A stretch of DNA of 64,000 bases. Origin: Hymenobacter setariae (GTDB taxonomy: Bacteria; Bacteroidota; Bacteroidia; Cytophagales; Hymenobacteraceae). The notes under the pieces were generated by a model. It did no database searches. It saw only the letters and a list, made by a program, of their open reading frames with translations, and had not been told where the DNA came from. Where the stretch lies: assembly GCF_007713685.1 (NCBI RefSeq), contig NZ_VMRJ01000007.1, forward strand, positions 1 through 64,000, written 5' to 3'. Within the stretch, counting starts at the first letter, position 1, and each line of letters starts with the position of its first letter. Below are positions 52,060-60,579 of this stretch, in pieces. The translations under genes and the position numbers were made by a program.

Positions 52060-52677
52060 TCAATGGTCGCTCTGCACCCCAGCCGGAATAGCTACTGCTA
52101 GGCGGTTTTCGGCGGGCGGAATGGGGCACGAGTAAGCGTGACTATAGGCGCACGACGGATTATAAGCGCAATTAAAATCGAGGGTAATCAGCGTAGTACC
52201 AGCGGGTGGAATACGCAGGTCGATATAGCGCCCGCCGCCGTAGCTGCCGTGGCCGTTGGTGAGGTCGGTGAAGGGCAGAAATAAGTAATCGGCAAAGCCC
52301 GGCTTTTGCAGCAGCGCCAAGCTTTGGTACACGGTCAGGCGCTGGGGCTGCCCGTTTAGCTCAAAGCGCAGCTCGCCATACTTGCGGTACATGTGCAGCT
52401 GATTAGCACTAGTAGGCATGCCAAACGGCAGCGCCGTAGAATCGCGCACCAATTTGGCTACCACGCAGTATTGGTAGGCCACCGGATAAAACGGCAAGCT
52501 TTTAAACGCTGCCCGCTCGGCCGCTGACAGCGGCGACTCAGCAGGGTCGCTAAACTCGTGGTTGATTTTTTGCTGGAAAGCCGCTACCTGCTGGGCATGG
52601 GCAGTTGGCGTGGGCTGGGCCTGCCCCAGCACACCTAGGGGCAGCCACAGGGCAGCTAGCAAAGCAACTATTTTCAT
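52060..52677 (-). CDS. DUF1684 family secreted protein
   Basis: A 205-residue protein with a signal peptide (MKIVALLAALWLPLGVLGQ). The C-terminal signature FNCAYNPSCAYSHAYSCPIPPAENRLAVAI and the middle DLTNGHGSYGGGRYIDLRIPP identify DUF1684, a widespread bacterial family of unknown function. The four cysteines could form disulfides. The ATG at 52677 is preferred. It ends 61 bp before the start of the GHL10 gene and shares its direction. Confidence 0.88.
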   Translation of the reverse strand: MKIVALLAALWLPLGVLGQAQPTPTAHAQQVAAFQQKINHEFSDPAESPLSAAERAAFKSLPFYPVAYQYCVVAKLVRDSTALPFGMPTSANQLHMYRKYGELRFELNGQPQRLTVYQSLALLQKPGFADYLFLPFTDLTNGHGSYGGGRYIDLRIPPAGTTLITLDFNCAYNPSCAYSHAYSCPIPPAENRLAVAIPAGVQSDH

Positions 52678-52716
52678 ACCCCAAATAACGGACCTGCTAG
52701 CACCATTTTCCGCGCA

Positions 52717-52772
52717 GCTCAACACAAGAAAGCCGCTGCAACGACTGTTGCAGCGGCTTTCTTGTGTTGAGC
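52717..52772. terminator. Long perfect inverted repeat, probable bidirectional terminator
   Basis: A 26-bp perfect stem from GCTCAACACAAGAAAGCCGC, loop GACT, followed by its complement. Longer than usual for a terminator; its T-rich sides are interrupted (CTTTCTTG), so termination is likely but not certain. Confidence 0.6.
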
Positions 52773-52788
52773 TTGTCGCCTAGGTCAT

Positions 52789-53097
52789 TTACACCGCGTT
52801 GTTGCTTTCCTGGGCAGTATTGGTCGGGTTTTCGCCAGCGCGGTCGGGGGTGGTGTCGGCAGGCGTCTGCTCGCCGCCTTCGAGGCCGGTGGTCTGGTCC
52901 GAGTCGCCGTAGTCGCCACGGATGCCAGCGCCATCGCTGCTAGCGAGGTCCGACTGGGTCACAGTTTCGGGGTTGCCGCTGGCGTTGGGGTCCGGGTCAG
53001 CGTCTTGGTTGGTGATGGGGCCACCTGTGCTGGGCACTTTGTTTTCTTCAATGTCAGAAGGACGACCGGAGTCGGGAGCAGGATTCGGAGTAACCAT
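52789..53097 (-). CDS. Acidic disordered small protein 1
   Basis: A 102-residue protein with no predicted fold: rich in Asp, Asn, Thr, Pro, Gly and Ser, poor in hydrophobics (NQDADPDPNASGNPETVTQS). No signal peptide or Cys. Not a known family. It has the same direction and similar composition as the protein at 53180-53476, 82 bp away, so the two are probably related. Nothing in sequence shows its function. Confidence 0.7.
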   Translation of the reverse strand: MVTPNPAPDSGRPSDIEENKVPSTGGPITNQDADPDPNASGNPETVTQSDLASSDGAGIRGDYGDSDQTTGLEGGEQTPADTTPDRAGENPTNTAQESNNAV

Positions 53098-53179
53098 GGG
53101 ATGGGTAAATTAGAGAGTATGTAAATCAAGCAATAGCAAACGAGAAGCTAAGACAACCCCAGCCTCCCAGCGAGTACCA

Positions 53180-53476
53180 TTACCCTAGGTTGACCTGGCC
53201 GATGCTAGAGCCGCTGCTGGCAGAGCCACCGCTCACGCCACCACCTTTGATAGCGCCTTCGTTTTGGTCGGCCGACTCGATGGTGCCATCCTCTTTGTTG
53301 GCGGGCACGGCGTCGAGATTGGTAGGGCCAGCATTGCCGCCGCTGCCCGAGTTATCGTCGGCGTTGCCGCCGTAAAGGGCGTCGGGGTTAGTGGGCTCTT
53401 GGCGGCCATCAGGCTGGTATTGGTCAGACTGGGTGGGCTGGGTGGCCTGGTCTTGTTCGGAGCGGGTGGTAGGCAT
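53180..53476 (-). CDS. Acidic disordered small protein 2
   Basis: A 98-residue disordered protein rich in Gly, Asn, Asp, Gln, Thr and Ser (NADDNSGSGGNAGPTNLDAV, then ESADQNEGAIKGGGVSGGSA). It starts MPTTRSEQDQATQPTQSDQY, which has the polar tone of the start of the first small protein. No signal peptide. The start at 53476 is preferred to one 34 codons earlier, whose extra residues are basic and unlike the rest. Function unknown. Confidence 0.7.
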   Translation of the reverse strand: MPTTRSEQDQATQPTQSDQYQPDGRQEPTNPDALYGGNADDNSGSGGNAGPTNLDAVPANKEDGTIESADQNEGAIKGGGVSGGSASSGSSIGQVNLG

Positions 53477-53607
53477 GAGGAAAGTCGGAAAAGTGAACTG
53501 CCCTAGGTGTACGCACAGCGGCGCGCCTGGTTCGGGCGGGGTAGTATTCCGTTTTTGTCGCCAACTTGGCCGCAGCAACTCCCAATTAGTGCCCCAGTAT
53601 TCGCCTT

Positions 53608-54312
53608 ATGGCTCCTTTTCGTATCTATCAATTAGCTACTGCCTCTACTGGCCAGCCAGCCGCGGCCCGGTCGGCGGCGGATGCAGTTAGCCCTCCTAAG
53701 CGCTGGCTCCGGCCCTTAGTCTACCTGTTGCTGGCTACAAGCGGCCTAGGGCTATGCCAGTGCCAGCCCGCCAGTACCTCCGACTCGGCAGCGGCACCCA
53801 CCACGCCTACCGACGCACCGAAGCTCGAAACAGCGGAGGCTACGCCCATCCCCAAGTTCGATACCGAGAGTCCCATTTTGCGACAGCTAGCGCTGCTGCC
53901 CGCCGCTGAGCGCGCCGTCGCGCCGGCCACCATGCGCCGGTATCAGCTTCTCACCCGCCGCTTTTGGCTGGCGCACTACTCCACCGATTTTCTGCTGAAA
54001 GAAGCTAAAACGCCGCCAGCCAACCTACCCGTATTTGCGCAGCAGATGGCCCTGATGCAGGGCCATTGGCGCGTGCTCCGCGATGGCATCAGCCAAACCC
54101 AAGGGCTGCCGCCCACCATGGCCGACCACGTTCGCCGCATGCAGCAGGCCGGCGAAATTCAGCACAATGCCCTCAGCGACTTACAAGCCGATGTGGCCAG
54201 CCAGCGCCCCCTAGGGCTCGATGCGACTACTCTGGCAGCTCAACCGCAGGTAGAAAAGCTACTGGCGCCCCTGCGCCGCAAGCCCGGCCCTATCAATATG
54301 CGCATACATTAA
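53608..54312 (+). CDS. Hypothetical membrane-anchored or lipoprotein-like protein
   Basis: A 234-residue protein. About 30 polar residues precede a hydrophobic segment (WLRPLVYLLLATSGLGLCQC) that ends in cysteines like a late lipobox, then comes a Thr/Ala/Pro-rich linker and a helical C-terminal domain (PILRQLALLPAAERAVAPATMRRYQLLTRRFWLAHYS). No family recognised. Start position is uncertain, since a later start would still give a lipoprotein-like signal. Confidence 0.65.
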   Translation: MAPFRIYQLATASTGQPAAARSAADAVSPPKRWLRPLVYLLLATSGLGLCQCQPASTSDSAAAPTTPTDAPKLETAEATPIPKFDTESPILRQLALLPAAERAVAPATMRRYQLLTRRFWLAHYSTDFLLKEAKTPPANLPVFAQQMALMQGHWRVLRDGISQTQGLPPTMADHVRRMQQAGEIQHNALSDLQADVASQRPLGLDATTLAAQPQVEKLLAPLRRKPGPINMRIH

Positions 54313-54537
54313 CCTGACGAACTATGCCTAGTTGTTATTATGCTGTCTTTCAGTATAAAATACTAACTCATGTTGAGCTTATAGCTCAGTTCGAGCATTT
54401 TGGAATGGAAGTTGATACCCCGTAGCTTTACCGCAGAATCAAACAAAAAGCGCTAAAATTTCAATTCCTACTTTGTTGCTTTTCGTTTAGGCCTTACTTC
54501 CCTTCCATTCTTTTTTCACCAGTTCACCTTACTTGCC

Positions 54538-54798
54538 ATGAAAAACCTGCTGCTACTAGCCGCGCTGGGCCTTGCCACCGCCGAGGTTGCCACTGCTGCC
54601 CCTAGCCAAACCACGCCCACGGGCACGATGACCAAGAAAGAGCGCAAAGCCGCTCGCCAGGCCAAAGCACCCCAAGTGTACAAAGGCTCGGTAGCCGAGC
54701 AGCGCCGCCTAGTAACCGACGCCCCCGGCGCCGAGGACTCGGACAACGGCGACAACACGACCGTAAAGTCGAAAAAGAAATCGAAGTCTAAAGAATAG
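54538..54798 (+). CDS. Small secreted hypothetical protein
   Basis: An 86-residue protein with signal peptide (MKNLLLLAALGLATAEVATAA). The mature part is basic then acidic then Lys/Ser-rich at the end (TKKERKAARQAKAPQVYKGS, then KSKKKSKSKE). Not recognised. It has its own terminator at 54817. Confidence 0.7.
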   Translation: MKNLLLLAALGLATAEVATAAPSQTTPTGTMTKKERKAARQAKAPQVYKGSVAEQRRLVTDAPGAEDSDNGDNTTVKSKKKSKSKE

Positions 54799-54816
54799 TC
54801 TTAGCAACTATTCACC

Positions 54817-54852
54817 AAAAAGGCCGGCCCGCTTACGCGAGCCGGCCTTTTT
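54817..54852. terminator. Bidirectional terminator after secreted small protein
   Basis: AAAAAGGCCGGC and GCCGGCCTTTTTT with a 12-base loop. Confidence 0.75.
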
Positions 54853-54870
54853 TATTTACTGGCTTTATAC

Positions 54871-55437
54871 TTAACCTAGGCGATGGCGCAAGATGCTTTC
54901 TACTTTCTCGGCCAAGCGGCGGGGCTCGTAGGTGCGCCAGGGCAAGTCGTCGAGTTCGCCGCCAAAATTGATGTAGTTGTCTAGGTTGTACTGGCTCATT
55001 TCGCGGCGCACGTGCTCCTGAAAATTCACGCCCGCAATCCAGCCATCCTCCACTTCCTCAAACCACTCCTCGTAGTAGCTATCGTCGGAGCCATGGAAGT
55101 TGAATACGTTTTCGCCGATGAGTACGAAGCGCTTGATGCCCTCGTGCAGCAGCACGTCTAGGATGTTGCGCTTCAAGTTCATGATATCGTTCTCGATGGC
55201 GTCGTTCCACTCACCGATAAACTCTAGGATGGCGATACCATCGTCGTAGTCAGCCCACAGAATTTTAAAAAACAGTGTATCTGATTCCAGGCTATCCCAC
55301 TGCGGGTGAATGTAGTAGCCATAAATGGTATTGGAATAGGTATCGAGGCTGTACTCGGCCCCGTAGAGCGGCGAGCGCGGGTCTTCGGCAGCTGAGTACT
55401 GCTCTATCCAATTATAATGGGGCTCTATAGTATGCAT
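54871..55437 (-). CDS. Conserved-looking hypothetical protein
   Basis: A 188-residue acidic protein rich in Tyr, Trp, Asp and Glu (EDPRSPLYGAEYSLDTYSNTIYGYYIHPQWDS...YYEEWFEEVEDGWIAGVNFQEHVR). No signal peptide and no motif I recognise. The mix of mid-length helices and strands suggests a folded cytoplasmic protein. It follows murQ by 76 bp on the same strand. Confidence 0.75.
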   Translation of the reverse strand: MHTIEPHYNWIEQYSAAEDPRSPLYGAEYSLDTYSNTIYGYYIHPQWDSLESDTLFFKILWADYDDGIAILEFIGEWNDAIENDIMNLKRNILDVLLHEGIKRFVLIGENVFNFHGSDDSYYEEWFEEVEDGWIAGVNFQEHVRREMSQYNLDNYINFGGELDDLPWRTYEPRRLAEKVESILRHRLG

Positions 55438-55513
55438 AGCAATGGGGCCAGCTAGGGCCAGCCCAGTTGCAAAAACGCCTTTCCGGCCAAATCGTTCGGT
55501 TTAAGGGGCGCTA

Positions 55514-56314
55514 TTACCCTTGTTTCGCTAGCAGCGCGGCTCGCACCGAGCCATGCTTTTGCAGCAGCTCGGCCGCTTCAGGCTGGGCAATGCCGAGTTC
55601 ATCCATAAGCATGCGCTGGCCGCGGTCCACAAGCTTGATGTTGCTGAGCTGCATATCCACCATTTTGTTGCCGCGCACCCGACCTAGGCGAATGAAAGTA
55701 GCCGTGGTAAGCATGTTGAGCGCCAGCTTTTGGCCAGTGCCGGCCTTGAGGCGCGTGCTGCCCGTAATGAACTCGGGCCCGGTCACGACTTCCACCGGAA
55801 ACTCGCAGGCTGCGGCTACTGCCGAGCCGGCATTGCAGACGATGCAGCCGGTGGCCAGTCCCGCAGCGCGGGCGGCTTGTAGCCCCCCTATCACGTAGGG
55901 CGTGCGGCCTGAGGCGGCGATGCCCACCAGCACGTCTTTCTCGTTGGCCTCAAACTGTTGCAAGTCTATCCAAGCTTGATTGGCATCATCCTCTGCCCCT
56001 TCCACGGCCTTCCGAATGGCGCCGTCGCCCCCAGCCATAATGCCTACTACCAGCCCAGCCGGCACCCCAAACGTGGGCGGACACTCCGACGCATCAACTA
56101 CCCCTAGGCGCCCACTGGTGCCCGCCCCGATGTAAAACAGCCGCCCCCCAGCTTGCAGCCGCGCCACGGTGGCTTCAATGAGTTTTTCGAGCTGCGGAAT
56201 AGCTTTTTGCACAGCCAGCGGCACGGTTTGGTCGAGCTGGTTCATGCCGGCTAGGATGGCCGCAGTGGACAGCGTTTCGAGGTTATTGTATTCGGAAGGG
56301 GTTTCGGTGGTCAC
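55514..56314 (-). CDS. murQ: N-acetylmuramic acid 6-phosphate etherase
   Basis: A 266-residue SIS-domain lyase that splits MurNAc 6-phosphate into GlcNAc 6-phosphate and D-lactate during recycling of cell-wall sugars. The signature FYIGAGTSGRLGVVDASECPPTFG and ALNMLTTATFIRLGRV are present. The start is a GTG at 56314. Its partner for import or kinase steps (AnmK or MurK) is not seen in the window. Confidence 0.95.
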   Translation of the reverse strand: MTTETPSEYNNLETLSTAAILAGMNQLDQTVPLAVQKAIPQLEKLIEATVARLQAGGRLFYIGAGTSGRLGVVDASECPPTFGVPAGLVVGIMAGGDGAIRKAVEGAEDDANQAWIDLQQFEANEKDVLVGIAASGRTPYVIGGLQAARAAGLATGCIVCNAGSAVAAACEFPVEVVTGPEFITGSTRLKAGTGQKLALNMLTTATFIRLGRVRGNKMVDMQLSNIKLVDRGQRMLMDELGIAQPEAAELLQKHGSVRAALLAKQG

Positions 56315-56340
56315 GGAGTAGAGGTGTTAAAAACAAGAAA

Positions 56341-56589
56341 TCAGGTTTTCAGCCGGCCAATAACCGGAAATTTATCGAATACGGTAGCGATGTGCGGCGC
56401 GTCTTCGTCGAGCTCGCGGGTTAGGTCCTGGCCGGCCCAGTGCTCGTAGTGGTTGCCGCGCTGCCACAGCCGCGAGCGCGTCACATCATAAATCACGCCT
56501 TGGTAGGCCACCCAAATCTCGTCGCGGTCCTGACCATTGCGCAGGGCCAACTGGCTGCGGGTGTATGTCTTTATGTTTTCGTCAGTCAT
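56341..56589 (-). CDS. Cytochrome b5-like heme/steroid-binding domain protein
   Basis: An 82-residue single-domain protein. Conserved parts are YTRSQLALRNGQDRDEIWVAYQGVIYDVT and HYEHWAGQDLTRELDEDAPH; His50 (with His47 as alternative) and His66 are the likely heme ligands. No membrane anchor. The start at 56589 is preferred to one four codons earlier. It lies upstream of murQ on the same strand. Electron partner unknown. Confidence 0.8.
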   Translation of the reverse strand: MTDENIKTYTRSQLALRNGQDRDEIWVAYQGVIYDVTRSRLWQRGNHYEHWAGQDLTRELDEDAPHIATVFDKFPVIGRLKT

Positions 56590-56597
56590 ACCAAACA

Positions 56598-56691
56598 TCA
56601 TCTGTCATGCTGAGCTTGCGAAGCATCTTATCACGCTCGCTTAGCTAACTCTAGCGTAGTAAGATGCTTCGCAAGCTCAGCATGACAGATG
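56598..56691. repeat. Inverted-repeat element, family C
   Basis: CATCTGTCATGCTGAGCTTG and its complement, with AAGCATCTTATCACG / GTAGTAAGATGCTT inside. Between the arginase-like gene and the cytochrome b5-like gene. Confidence 0.85.
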
Positions 56692-56700
56692 GAATTAAGT

Positions 56701-57888
56701 TTACCCCAACAGCGCCTGCGTCCGAATCCAGCGTTGCGGCAAGTCGCCCTGGGCGGCGTGCAGGTAGTCTTGGTGAGTGCAAGGCACAATGCGCTTCACC
56801 GAGTTGTCGGCTAGGCTTTCTACCTCCATCCACCACTTGTCGGTATCCGAGCGGCGCGATTTGTAGAAGACCAGCTCGGTTGGCGTGCCCTTGCCATTGC
56901 CGGGCAGTACCAGCGTGTAGGTAAGGAAGCGGTACGTACCGAAGCCCGTTTCGGGCCGGCGGTGATAATACCCTTCGATAAAATACCAGAGCATGGCCGC
57001 CAGCGTGCCCGCCGCCAGCCCGTGCGGGTCGTGGTCGGGCCGATAGCCGTAGAGGCCAATGGACGTAAGCTGCTCATTGTGGCCCGCGTACCAGCAAAGC
57101 TGGGCCGCATCTTCATTGCTGAGGCCAAAAGGGCTGGCCGGATAGTAGCCCGGCGCGTCTTGCCAACGAATGGCCGCAATATCAAAACTCAGAAAATTGG
57201 CCTGCCGCAGCACTGGCTCGGCCAGGCGGCGGTCGGTGCGCAGCTCGCCTACGCTCATGGTTTCGAAGTGCAGTTTCTCAAACGCGGCCAGGATATCGGG
57301 CGGCGTGAGGTACTGCTGGTGCCCTAGGTGCGCGCAGCTGAACACGAAATTGGGATGGTGCAGCAGCAGGCGGCGCAGGTGGCTGTCCTCGGCTGGCGTG
57401 CCAGGCATGGGCAACGCCATGTCAGGACGCGAATCGACTACGGCAAAGTTGATAGCCGGCGTCGGCTCATCGTGCGGCGGCTCATAAGCCAGAAACTGGC
57501 CATAATCGAGGTCGTGGCCACCGCCCAACAAGATGGGTATTGTATTGGCTTCCAGCAAGGCGCGCACTATTTCGCGCAGGCGCTGGTAGGTGTCGTCCAG
57601 GCTGAGGCCAGGGCGCAGATTACCTAGGTCGACTAGGCGCAGCGGCCCCGTGCTGCGCTGCAGCTGATAAAAGCGCTGGCGCACGCAGTTAGCGCCGTGC
57701 TGGCCCGCGGGGGGCGCACCGGCGGCCGTGCCCCGCCACTCATCGAGGCCAATGATAGCCAAGTCGGCACTGCGCCAGTCGGGAAAAGTCTCGGCAAAGC
57801 GCGTGGCATAGGCGGCTACCGTGGTGGGGGCAGCCGAAGGGGCGGTCAGCTCGTCGGGTAGCGAGTCAAAAAATAGAGCCAGATTCAT
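56701..57888 (-). CDS. Arginase/formimidoylglutamase-fold protein with altered metal site
   Basis: A 395-residue protein of the ureohydrolase fold. The expected metal motifs are present only in part. GGGHDLDYG keeps the first His, but the usual DAHxD reads VDSRPDM (His replaced by Arg) and the usual SxDxD reads SFDIAAI (second Asp lost). It is therefore unlikely to be a normal two-manganese hydrolase. As I recall, Bacteroidota proteins annotated as formimidoylglutamase often show this change, so it may be a family trait. Function unknown. Confidence 0.8.
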   Translation of the reverse strand: MNLALFFDSLPDELTAPSAAPTTVAAYATRFAETFPDWRSADLAIIGLDEWRGTAAGAPPAGQHGANCVRQRFYQLQRSTGPLRLVDLGNLRPGLSLDDTYQRLREIVRALLEANTIPILLGGGHDLDYGQFLAYEPPHDEPTPAINFAVVDSRPDMALPMPGTPAEDSHLRRLLLHHPNFVFSCAHLGHQQYLTPPDILAAFEKLHFETMSVGELRTDRRLAEPVLRQANFLSFDIAAIRWQDAPGYYPASPFGLSNEDAAQLCWYAGHNEQLTSIGLYGYRPDHDPHGLAAGTLAAMLWYFIEGYYHRRPETGFGTYRFLTYTLVLPGNGKGTPTELVFYKSRRSDTDKWWMEVESLADNSVKRIVPCTHQDYLHAAQGDLPQRWIRTQALLG

Positions 57889-58047
57889 TCGTTAGCGCGG
57901 CGGGGCGCGGTCAAATTTACACCCCGCGCCGGCCAGATTGGTCTAGCCCGGGCCGTGCCGAGTTATTGGGCGCATCAAGACCGGGAAATATTTCGGTAAA
58001 AAGCTTGTTTCTTTAACCCCGCATTCCCACGCCTCTCGCCCCCTTTT

Positions 58048-59847
58048 ATGGACGTCCGCCGCTCCTTCGATATCCTAGCCAATCAGCTCGAGAAATTTCC
58101 CAAGCCCGACGCGCTTGCTGCTAAAATCAACGGCCAGTACCAGCCGCTCAGCAGCCAGCAGGTGCAGGACCAAACCAACTTGGTAAGCCTGGGCCTACTG
58201 GCCCTAGGGCTGAAAAAGGGCGATAAAGTGGCCATTATCAGCATGAACCGGCCCGAGTGGCTGCTCGCCGACTTCGGCATTGCCCAAATCGGGGGTACCA
58301 GCGTGCCCATGTACCCGAGCATCACGGTGGAGGACTACAAGTATATTTTCACTGATGCGGGCGTGCGGGCGGTTTTTGTAGCCGACAAGCAGCTGTTTAA
58401 CAAGGTAAAAGAAGCTACTGCCGGCCTCAACATTCCGGCCGAAAACGTCTTCACCTTCGATAAGGTAGCGGGTGCCAGGCACTTCGATGAGCTGCTAGAG
58501 CTGGGCAAACAAGGCAACCCCGCCGACCTAGAGCCGCTGAAAGCTGCCGTGCAGCCCGACGACCTGCTCACGCTCATCTACACCAGCGGCACCACCGGCG
58601 CGCCCAAGGGCGTAATGCTCAGCCACGACAACCTACTCAGCAACTGCCGCAGCTCGGCGCGCTACGTACCCGTGGGCCAGGAGGATAAAGCACTGAGCTT
58701 CTTACCCCTGTGCCACATTTTTGAGCGCATGGTGACGTATCTGTACATGATTCATGGCGTGAGCATCTACTACGCCGAGAGCATGGAAACCATCGCCGAC
58801 AACCTGCGCGAGGTGCACCCCAGCATTTTCACCACCGTGCCGCGCCTGCTCGAAAAAGTGTATGACAAAATCGTAGCCAAAGGCCACGAGCAAACCGGCA
58901 TCAAGCACAAGCTTTTCTTCTGGGCGCTCGACCTAGGGCTGAAATTCGACACCCAGAAAAACCAAGGCTTTATCTACAACACCGAGCTGGCGCTGGCCAA
59001 CAAGCTCATATTTAATAAGTGGCGCGAGGCCCTAGGTGGCAATTTGCGCTGCATCGTGAGTGGCGGCGGGGCCTTGCAGCCGCGCCTGGCCCGCGTGTTC
59101 TGGGCTGCCCAAATCAGGGTGATGGAAGGCTACGGCCTCACCGAAACCTCGCCCGTGATTGCAGTGAACGGCTATGAGCCCGAGAACAATATGATAGGCG
59201 CGGTAGGCCCGCTCATCGACAACATGGAGGTGAAGATTGCCGAAGATGGCGAGATTCTGACCAAGTCGGCCTCCGTAATGAAGGGTTACTACAACAAGCC
59301 CGAGCTGACCGCCGAAGCCATTGACAAAGACGGCTGGTTTCACACCGGCGATATTGGCGAGTTTGTGGACGGTCGCTTCCTCAAAATCACCGACCGCAAG
59401 AAAGAGATGTTCAAGACCAGCGGCGGCAAGTACATCGCCCCGCAAGTCATTGAAAACAAGATGAAAGAAGACCCGCTCATCGAGCAAATGATGGTCGTCG
59501 GGTCCGACCGCAAGTTTCCGGCTGCCCTCATCATCCCGGCTTTTGATGAGCTAAGAAAATGGGCGGAGAAGAACGGCGTGGCCGCCAAGTCGCACGCCGA
59601 CCTAGTGAAGGATGAGAAGGTCATAAAGCTCTACCACGACCTCGTCAAGAAGTACAACCAAGGCTTTGCCCAGTGGGAGCAAGTGAAAAAAGAAGTGCTG
59701 CTACCTGAGCTTTGGACAGTAGAAACCGGCGAAATGACGCCTACCATGAAGGTGAAGCGCAAGGTGATAACCGAGAATAATAAGGATATCATCGAAGAGC
59801 TTTACAACAAAGCCGAGCGCGAGCCGCACACGGCTTCGCGCCACTAA
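58048..59847 (+). CDS. fadD: Long-chain acyl-CoA synthetase (AMP-forming)
   Basis: A 599-residue ANL-superfamily ligase that activates fatty acids for beta-oxidation. It has the P-loop-like LIYTSGTTGAPKGVMLSH, the ACS motif GYGLTETSPVIAVN, and the C-terminal DGWFHTGDIGEFVDGRFLKITDRKKEMFKTSGGKYIAP. Length fits the FadD/FAA1-like type. It opens a beta-oxidation block with a MarR gene, a fused hydroxyacyl-CoA dehydrogenase and a thiolase downstream; a terminator follows, so it has its own transcript. Confidence 0.93.
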   Translation: MDVRRSFDILANQLEKFPKPDALAAKINGQYQPLSSQQVQDQTNLVSLGLLALGLKKGDKVAIISMNRPEWLLADFGIAQIGGTSVPMYPSITVEDYKYIFTDAGVRAVFVADKQLFNKVKEATAGLNIPAENVFTFDKVAGARHFDELLELGKQGNPADLEPLKAAVQPDDLLTLIYTSGTTGAPKGVMLSHDNLLSNCRSSARYVPVGQEDKALSFLPLCHIFERMVTYLYMIHGVSIYYAESMETIADNLREVHPSIFTTVPRLLEKVYDKIVAKGHEQTGIKHKLFFWALDLGLKFDTQKNQGFIYNTELALANKLIFNKWREALGGNLRCIVSGGGALQPRLARVFWAAQIRVMEGYGLTETSPVIAVNGYEPENNMIGAVGPLIDNMEVKIAEDGEILTKSASVMKGYYNKPELTAEAIDKDGWFHTGDIGEFVDGRFLKITDRKKEMFKTSGGKYIAPQVIENKMKEDPLIEQMMVVGSDRKFPAALIIPAFDELRKWAEKNGVAAKSHADLVKDEKVIKLYHDLVKKYNQGFAQWEQVKKEVLLPELWTVETGEMTPTMKVKRKVITENNKDIIEELYNKAEREPHTASRH

Positions 59848-59855
59848 TAACTTGC

Positions 59856-59896
59856 AACCGTCATGCTTCGCTAGGCACTGCATGACGGTTCTTTTT
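59856..59896 (+). terminator. Terminator after fadD
   Basis: AACCGTCATGC and GCATGACGGTT with a 13-base loop, then CTTTTT. The stem shares CGTCATGC with family C ends. Confidence 0.7.
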
Positions 59897-59962
59897 ATCC
59901 TTATTTAGTATGCAAGCCTAATAAATTTCTTCGTAAGTTTACCGCACTTTCCCCGCCCGCGC

Positions 59963-60439
59963 ATGAAACCCGAAGAAACCGTCGATTACAACATTAAAGT
60001 AGCCTGGCACGCCATTTCGCGCATGTACAATACGCAAGCGGCCCGCTACGACATCACGACCAGTATCGGCTTCGTGCTGCTCAACATTGACCAAGAGCTA
60101 GGCACGCCCGCCACCAAAATAGCGCCGCTACTGGGCCTCGAAACCCGCTCGCTAACGCGCATTTTGCGCAGCATGGAGGAGAAAGGCCTCATCTATAAAC
60201 AAGCCGATACCCAGGATAAGCGCTCGGTCCGCATCTTCCTGACCGACCTAGGGCTGGAAAAGAAGGAAGTTTCGCGCCAAACGGTGCGGCACTTCAACCA
60301 GAAGATGCGCGCCAAAATCCCGCAGAGCCAGCTCGACACCTTCTTCAAGGTAGCCAGCCAGATTACGAGCATGATTGAGGGCAAGACGCTGTTTGACGAC
60401 TTCGAGTTGAAGCCGTTGCGCAAAGACGCACCGGTCTAG
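59963..60439 (+). CDS. MarR family transcriptional regulator
   Basis: A 158-residue winged-helix regulator. The DNA-binding part is TPATKIAPLLGLETRSLTRILRSMEEKGLIYKQADTQDKRSVRIFLTDLG (about 48-98), flanked by dimer helices. It lies between the acyl-CoA ligase and the 3-hydroxyacyl-CoA dehydrogenase and faces the same way, so it probably controls this fatty-acid degradation block, perhaps sensing acyl-CoA. That role is inferred from position. Confidence 0.9.
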   Translation: MKPEETVDYNIKVAWHAISRMYNTQAARYDITTSIGFVLLNIDQELGTPATKIAPLLGLETRSLTRILRSMEEKGLIYKQADTQDKRSVRIFLTDLGLEKKEVSRQTVRHFNQKMRAKIPQSQLDTFFKVASQITSMIEGKTLFDDFELKPLRKDAPV

Positions 60440-60448
60440 TAGAAACGC

Positions 60449-60571
60449 TTGTCATGCCATCTAGCGTCCCGAAGGAAGTAGCTTATCGCGGCTGCCTTTG
60501 CTAGCTTAATTTTTCCCACCCTACTGAGCGCTGCGCACGTGACAAGGTCCTTCGCAAGCTCAGGATGACAG
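60449..60571. repeat. Inverted-repeat element, family C variant
   Basis: TTGTCATGCC at the left and CAGGATGACAG at the right, with CTTATCGCGGCTGCC / ACGTGACAAGGTCC inside. Arms are imperfect. It lies between the MarR gene and the beta-oxidation gene. Confidence 0.65.
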
Positions 60572-60579
60572 AGTAAACT

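Noticed and set aside
52717..52772. Perfect 26-bp inverted repeat considered as an operator or attachment site
   Set aside because: It lies just upstream of the DUF1684 start and after the acidic protein gene, fits a terminator better, and has no flanking integrase.
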